DNA of 64,000 nucleotides from Saccharina japonica. Lineage: Eukaryota; Sar; Phaeophyceae; Laminariales; Laminariaceae. A program made the translations under genes and the position numbers. Below are positions 59,701-64,000 of the stretch, one piece after another. The first letter of the stretch is position 1. Every line of letters begins with the position of its first letter. Where the stretch lies: the NCBI GenBank assembly GCA_008828725.1, contig MEHQ01002216.1, positions 59,428-123,427 of the forward strand. The letters run 5' to 3'. Below the pieces are notes generated by a model. The model ran no database searches, was not told the origin of the DNA, and worked only from the letters and a program-made list of their open reading frames with translations.

Positions 59701-60774
59701 TTCGAACTACAAACAGAAGCACCCTAAAAATCTTGGTCGGGCTTCGTACGCGAAACAAACCTTATTCGAAGCCATGATTCGGGTGGGACATTGAGCTCTC
59801 CTCGTGTGAGGGAGGGGCTCAGAGAATAAGCCGCCCCCCCTATAAGGCGACATTGCTCTACATACACCCCTATAAGGTGGCATTTCTTTACATACACCCC
59901 TATAAGGTAGCATTGCTCTACATACACCCCTATAAGGTAGCATTGCTCTACATACACCCCTATAAGGTGGCATCGGTCTTATAACAACTGCCACGTGTGA
60001 CCCTCCTTCGTATCCCTACGATGCCGGGACGGACCCCGCCGGGGTTTCACCGACCAGGCGAGGCATTGCTTGTACCGACCACGAAGCGAAACGCGAGGTG
60101 TTCGGCGAGTCGCATATAGGGTGAGCTGCGTCCTACTAAGAACCGCTTGTGAGGGATGGGGGGGAGGGTGTACTCATGTCGTATCATGGCCGTAGTCGGA
60201 GGGGGGCAGGGGGCAGAGGCAAGGCGGCACGTGTTTTGTTTTTAGCACCCTCGATCATGCCGCCGTTTATGCCAGACCCGTTTGCCGGGACAATGGAACC
60301 ACAACACGGACGAGGGGCCGCGGTGGGGCCGACTTCTATCGCCGTCGAAGAAAGCTCGTCGATCGTATCCCGCACAGCAGTGCACAACAAAATAGCCTGT
60401 GCGCTCGTCGACTATATAATGTTGCCCGGAACATCTTATTGGTGCTGATACGAGGGCGCCTTGTTTATTTGCTGACGGAAAACAGGGCCAACTGCGCACG
60501 GAAACTTTGATACAAGTGCTGAGGAGGGCTCCTTGCTCGCTGGACGAAAAATAAACGAGGTCTCTCGATTTATTGTTTACGGCGTTTTTCCCGACGTTTT
60601 TTATTTCCGTTCGGCTGTATACCATATTTTACCTGCGAGCGTAGCGGAGTTCCCCACGAAGAGGCTGACAAAGGCTAGCCCCAAAAGTCCTGCCATTATT
60701 CTCGCCAGCTTGATAGGGTCGGAAGAGACCGACAAAACGACCACGCCCACTAAGGTGAATGTTTCGTCCACCAC
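51192..60774 (-). CDS. ATAD3: ATAD3-like AAA+ ATPase, 5' end missing
   Basis: Exons recognised, in transcript order: 60774-60633 (membrane-region segment with LARIMAGLLGLAFVSLFVG), 58708 to about 58560 (RRRLTRPRLVRET, matching the LGKPSLVRET element of ATAD3), about 57265-57023 (Walker A GATGSGKS, GGDVGPLG, Walker B VMLVMDEAEAAL), 56400-56292 (SALNAVLLCTGE, sensor-1-like TSRP), 55295-54255 (DEAVLDRVDEVV, the ATAD3 DRIDE box) and 51935-51192 (YGSEDCELTEQ). The junctions 60633/58708, 57023/56400, 56292/55295 and 54255/51935 are phase-matched. ATAD3 is a mitochondrial inner-membrane AAA+ protein; targeting is not visible here because the N terminus is missing. Odd points: Walker A is GATGSGKS rather than GPPGTGKT, a roughly 260-residue low-complexity insert splits the small domain, and the C-terminal exon adds poly-Thr and poly-Gly tracts. 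The donor after about 58560 and the piece joining it to the Walker A exon were not found. Confidence 0.75.
54760..54960 (-). repeat. 12-bp coding repeat in ATAD3 insert (GAEL/GTEL)
   Basis: About 16 units of TAGCTCCGCTCC-like sequence encode an ELGA/ELGT tetrapeptide repeat on the minus strand, followed by AELAAGLAAGLEAEL. Block A copy 41183-41375. Likely a helical or disordered loop. Confidence 0.8.
56699..56737 (+). repeat. 39-base C homopolymer at right edge of block B
   Basis: In block A the same position has only five C before an X element. This is the exact point where the two blocks part. Confidence 0.9.
56826..56990 (+). mobile_element. Partial X element, 3' part
   Basis: Only the last roughly 160 bp (CTCACGGCGCTTCGAGCTTG to GAGTACAACC plus C run) is present. 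It lies in the ATAD3 intron between the Walker exon and exon 56400-56292. Confidence 0.7.
57310..57545 (-). mobile_element. LINE 3' end without the SINE insertion (unoccupied site)
   Basis: The minus strand reads GATGGTGGCCACAGGCGGCG, then GGAAACAACGTAATGAGCGC, then TCCGTCTCGAAAG and CAACAAATGAGTGCGCC, followed by a C run of about 19. This is the same LINE tail as at 33180-33700 but uninterrupted, so it shows the pre-insertion site. It lies about 45 bases upstream of the ATAD3 Walker A exon, in the same orientation as that gene. Confidence 0.72.
57610..57620. other. Assembly gap (N), short
   Basis: 11 N after a reversed X tail that starts from a G run (57555-57609); probably X continuation or a C-rich run that could not be resolved. 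Confidence 0.99.
58078..58130 (+). other. tRNA-like fragment
   Basis: GTCGGTGGTCTAGTGGTCAT resembles a tRNA D-arm/A box, but no matching B box or closing acceptor stem follows before the satellite starts. Possibly a SINE head; not called as a tRNA gene. Confidence 0.3.
58125..58460. repeat. AACCAGTATTATTAT 15-bp satellite
   Basis: More than 20 imperfect units of ATAACCAGTATTATT. The poly-Ile/Val ORF on the minus strand is produced by the repeat. Lies between ATAD3 exons. Confidence 0.92.
59418..60200 (-). mobile_element. Two X-like tails in reverse flanking a 30-bp tandem array
   Basis: The tails at about 59418-59575 and 59995-60200 both show the CGCATCCCTACAATGCCGGG core and the CACCGACCA segment. 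The first starts from a G run. Between them lies the 30-bp array at 59840-59972. Confidence 0.6.
59840..59972. repeat. 30-bp tandem repeat, 4-5 copies
   Basis: Unit CCCCTATAAGGTAGCATTGC plus TCTACATACA. Similar TATAAGGCGG words occur at 36920-37035 and 50510-50630. Confidence 0.9.
60220..60420. other. Exon-like island in ATAD3 intron, unresolved
   Basis: After TTTTGTTTTTAG on the plus strand, a frame reads MPPFMPDPFAGTMEPQHGRG. The minus strand also has a sensible frame (TAVRDTIDELSSTAIEVG). It is GC-richer than its flanks. No family recognised and the strand is undecided. Confidence 0.25.
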
Positions 60775-60808
60775 CTGATGATGGTGAGTGCGCATCGTAC
60801 ACACGAGG

Positions 60809-60889
60809 ACGGGGGGGGGGGGGGGGGGGGGGGGGGGGGTCGTCTTTTTGTTTTGGTGCCCGGCGTGTGTCGCCTGGGCCGCCGGCGCC

Positions 60890-60921
<32 letters not shown>
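60809..60921 (-). promoter_or_regulatory. Twin C homopolymers upstream of ATAD3 acceptor
   Basis: On the minus strand two C runs (about 29 and 28 bases) flank 55 bp of GC-rich sequence, ending 35 bases before the CATCATCAG acceptor of exon 60774-60633. They probably serve as, or replace, the pyrimidine tract; run lengths may be misassembled. Confidence 0.45.
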
Positions 60922-60922
<1 letters not shown>

Positions 60923-60944
60923 AACGAGATGTTGGACGACTGTT

Positions 60945-61335
60945 CATGTCGAGACAGATAGATCACGATTCACATGTCGGACAGGTAGATCATCTACAGA
61001 TCATCTACAGATCATCTACATATCATCTATTTAATATATCGTCTAGGTCATCTAGAACCTAACCCGCCGTTATGAGTTGCTGAGCAGGATCCGTACACAA
61101 GTACCAGGCAGTGCCTATCTAACCCAGAAAACATGATCATGCAGGTTATACGATATACAGCTCCCACCCGGCAACATGAGCTAGATCATACAGATCATGC
61201 AGATCATGCAGATCATAAAAATATCAAAAATCATACAGAACATACAGATCATACAGATCATACAGATCATACATATCATACATATCATACATATCATACA
61301 GATCATACAGATCATACATATCAGGGATATATCTG
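60945..61335. repeat. GATC-rich dispersed element, reverse orientation
   Basis: CATCTACAGATCATCTACAGATC, then a degenerate middle (CCGCCGTTATGAG, GGATCCGTACACAAG) and a long (CAGATCATA)n array ending near 61325. Outside the duplicated blocks. Confidence 0.65.
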
Positions 61336-62546
61336 TCCTGAAAACTCTAGATCACTACGTGAGAATGGATGACCCATCGCAGGTGTGGACGACCGTACAT
61401 AAGCCGCATGTCACAATAGGCGGGCAGAGAGAGGCTCACCGAGGCGCACCTATTTTGTTTTTATGAGCTTTCTCCCACGAGCACCTTTACATAATACCTC
61501 ACCAAAAACTCACTTTTGAGATTTAAAAAACGGGGGAAAAAAAGTGCAGCTTGATCGCCTACGACACCTAAGGTTAAAAATATCGGACACAGACGATTGA
61601 AGGAGAATAACTCTATCAGTAAATAACCACTCTGTTCCAAAATATAAGGACGTTTATGTATATGAATATTTGGTCAAAACGTTCCTTGTGATTCGGGACA
61701 GAGTTGACGAGTCCCCCCCATCCGTCGTAAATAATGTCACCACGAGGGCTCAATTGCAGTCAGTCAAGGGCGTCCGTCAAGGCATTTCCATCCGTCTAGA
61801 CGGATTGTCCCCTATCCCCGCTAGCGCAAACGTCTCAATATATCTGTGGAAACCCCTGTATATGTTTTTGTTGTGCTGCTGGCTCCAACACATCACGAAG
61901 GAGCAAGAAGATACTAGAATATTGCTGTGTTCGTTGCTCGTGATATACCAGTATACTGCTATAGATCTGAAGTCCGAGCGAGAATTGTTTTTTAGCAAAA
62001 AAAAATTAGCGGAAAAAAATGCCCCAAGACAAGAAAATACAGGTTTTCAAAAATATGGCCAGGCACTCTGAAAATAAGGGGATTCTTACTTGGTGTCCCC
62101 GCGTTTTGCCGTCAAGGCACTTCCGTCAAGGCATTTGCCTTGACCCCGTCCGTCAAGGGGTAAAAGTGCCGTCTCCTGACATATTTGCTCAATTGTGCAT
62201 ATTAATACATAGTCAAAGCTTTCCTTGTGATTCGGGACAGAGTTGACGAGTCCCCCATCCCTCATAAATAATGCGACCAAGAGAGCCCAATTGTTGTGGT
62301 AGTATGACATGTATGCACCTGGGACAGGTGCTACGATGGGTAGCACCTAGTTTTTTTTTGGGGGGATGGGGGTTCACGCTTTGAAGATAGCTCCATGCCT
62401 CACCCAAAACTGAGTTTTTGAGAAGATGTGTAGGCTTAGTTAACCCGGTGAACAATAAATCTCATCATGGTGTGGCCTACAGTAGGTGCTACGTAACGAA
62501 ATAGATCGTGCAGAGCAAAGGGCTAGCCTTGTTGGGTGGTTTCTTC

Positions 62547-63050
62547 AGTTCAGTACTAGTCAGTAATAATAGTCAGTACGAGTCAGTACTATTAATAGTC
62601 AGTAATAGTCAGTAATAGTCAGTAATAGTCAGTAATAGTCAGTAATAGTCAGTAATAGTCAGTAATAGTCAGTAATAGTCGGTATTAGTCAGTAGTAGTC
62701 AGTAGTCAGCAATAATCATGAGTCAGTAATGGCTAGTGATAGTCAATAATAATCTGTAATAGTCAGTAATAGTCTGTAATAGCCAGTAGTAGTCTGGAAT
62801 AGTCAGAAATAGTCTGTAATGGTCAGTATTCGTAGTCAGTACCAGTAATAGTCAGTAGTAGTCAGTAGTAGTTAGTAGTGGTCATGTAAAAAAATAATCA
62901 GTACAAGTCAGTAATAGTCAGCAGTAATCAGTAATAGTCAGCAATAGTCAGAAATAGTCAGTAATAACCGGTAATAGTCAGTAATAGTCTGTAATGGTCA
63001 GTATTATATAGTAAACAATAGTCAGTAATAGTCAGGAATAGTCAGTAGTA
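62547..63050. repeat. AGTCAGTAAT 10-bp satellite
   Basis: About 500 bp of AGTCAGTAAT and variants (AGTCAGTAGT, AGTCTGTAAT). The centre (62590-62680) is near perfect and the edges are degenerate. Confidence 0.93.
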
Positions 63051-63649
63051 CCCCTATCTTCGCACGCGGCCTGGTAGAACACAAATTGGGTGTACGAATG
63101 TTCCAACGGTGCTGATGTCTCATTGTGGCCTATACGTACATACGAAGCAAGTTCCATTTTTTGGGATGCCTTCCTCGCGTCATCTCTATCGACCTTTCAA
63201 CCCCGGACCTGGATGCAGCAACTCGTCGCAGGACCCCGAAAGAGCAAACACACGGCATCACCACCACGAGGATAAATCTTGGCGGGAAGTAGACATAGAA
63301 GGATGTTAGACTTTGCGCATAGGTTTCCTTGGTTTCCGTGGTTTTCTGCTTTCGGGAATGCTGTGAGTGATCAACGTTGAAGCTCATGCTGCACATTGTC
63401 GGATGGCAAAAATAATAATTGGAGTACTCGCAGGAGCAAGTATTTGTTTGTAACATATTTCGCGTACGCTCTTGTGGTGTAAAAACACATCAACCCCCCC
63501 CACCCCCAACACCATCGCCTCCGATCAACATCTCCGTAAACTATGTCGCTACGGTTGCCCCACAGGTGTGAAGAGGTGTATTATACTCGTTCGTCGGGCA
63601 ATACAATGGTTATGAGGTACCCGTAGATTCAGAGCCTTGTGCGTGCGTG

Positions 63650-63775
63650 TGTTCTTCACATTACGCCGTTCTGTCTACCCGTCGACATCCAGCACACCCA
63701 GTGTCTGTGGCGAATCTTCATCCTAGAGACATACCAGTTCTGTGGTCACAAAAACCACGACACAGAGATGTTACT
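63650..63775. repeat. ~125-bp dispersed repeat, copy 2
   Basis: Matches 8855-8985 with about a dozen differences by eye. No other copy seen in the window. Confidence 0.8.
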
Positions 63776-64000
63776 TGTGCCGTCCTAAGATTACTCTCGT
63801 GTACTGAAGTTTCAGTTTCCTTGGTAGATAAGTTAGGCAGTACGTATATAGCATCGAGGCTTCGTAAGTCCATAGGAATGGTCTGAACCATCAGAACATT
63901 CCTTAAAGACGAGACAACCCACATTAATACGTAGCTTTTAGAATCCCACAAGGTTATTTTCGGACCTGGACTGCCCCTTTGGTTAGGATAGCCGATACGT

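Noticed and set aside
59840..63050. Regular repeats resembling a CRISPR array
   Set aside because: Units are contiguous with no unique spacers, and the genome is eukaryotic.

Overview
The window looks like nuclear DNA of a repeat-rich eukaryote. Its genes are split by long spliceosomal GT-AG introns (about 0.1 to 4.6 kb) and it is full of transposon debris, microsatellites and homopolymers. A secreted RCC1-repeat protein with a Ser/Thr/Pro-rich tail, a TraB-family protein and an ATAD3-like AAA+ ATPase, together with tRNA-derived SINEs, would fit a stramenopile such as a brown alga. That assignment is inference and is not proven by the window. No bacterial, organellar or viral genes were recognised. 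There are two runs of N (45893-46326 and 57610-57620).

Layout. (1) 1-764: tandem repeats, no gene seen. (2) 765-15175, minus strand: ten-exon gene for a secreted RCC1-repeat protein; every exon junction I propose keeps the reading frame. Its introns carry MITEs and SINEs. (3) 15176-22655: 7.5 kb between two divergent genes, with repeats and no supported gene. (4) 22656-34343, plus strand: eight-exon TraB-domain gene, 469 codons plus stop in frame. Its introns hold a row of poly-C-ended retroelements. (5) 30856-43160 and 44566-56700: two near-identical copies of a 12-kb block. The block covers the last two exons of the TraB gene and the last three exons of an ATAD3-like gene, which converge on each other. 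The outer genes stay whole (TraB uses the left block, ATAD3 the right block). The inner parts are a promoterless ATAD3 3' fragment (37600-42857) and a TraB 3' fragment (45250-47931). (6) 51192-60774, minus strand: the ATAD3-like gene; its 5' exons lie beyond the window or were not found. (7) 60775-64000: intron or upstream sequence with microsatellites.

The most interesting element system is a LINE and a family of roughly 490-bp short elements that share a related final ~70 bp. Both end in TGAGTAC followed by a run of C. These C tails mark the edges of the duplication, hold a 15-copy 59-bp minisatellite, and sit as pyrimidine tracts just upstream of two ATAD3 acceptors. A separate tRNA-derived, A-tailed SINE family is also present; one copy sits inside the LINE, and an unoccupied version of the same site exists elsewhere in the window.
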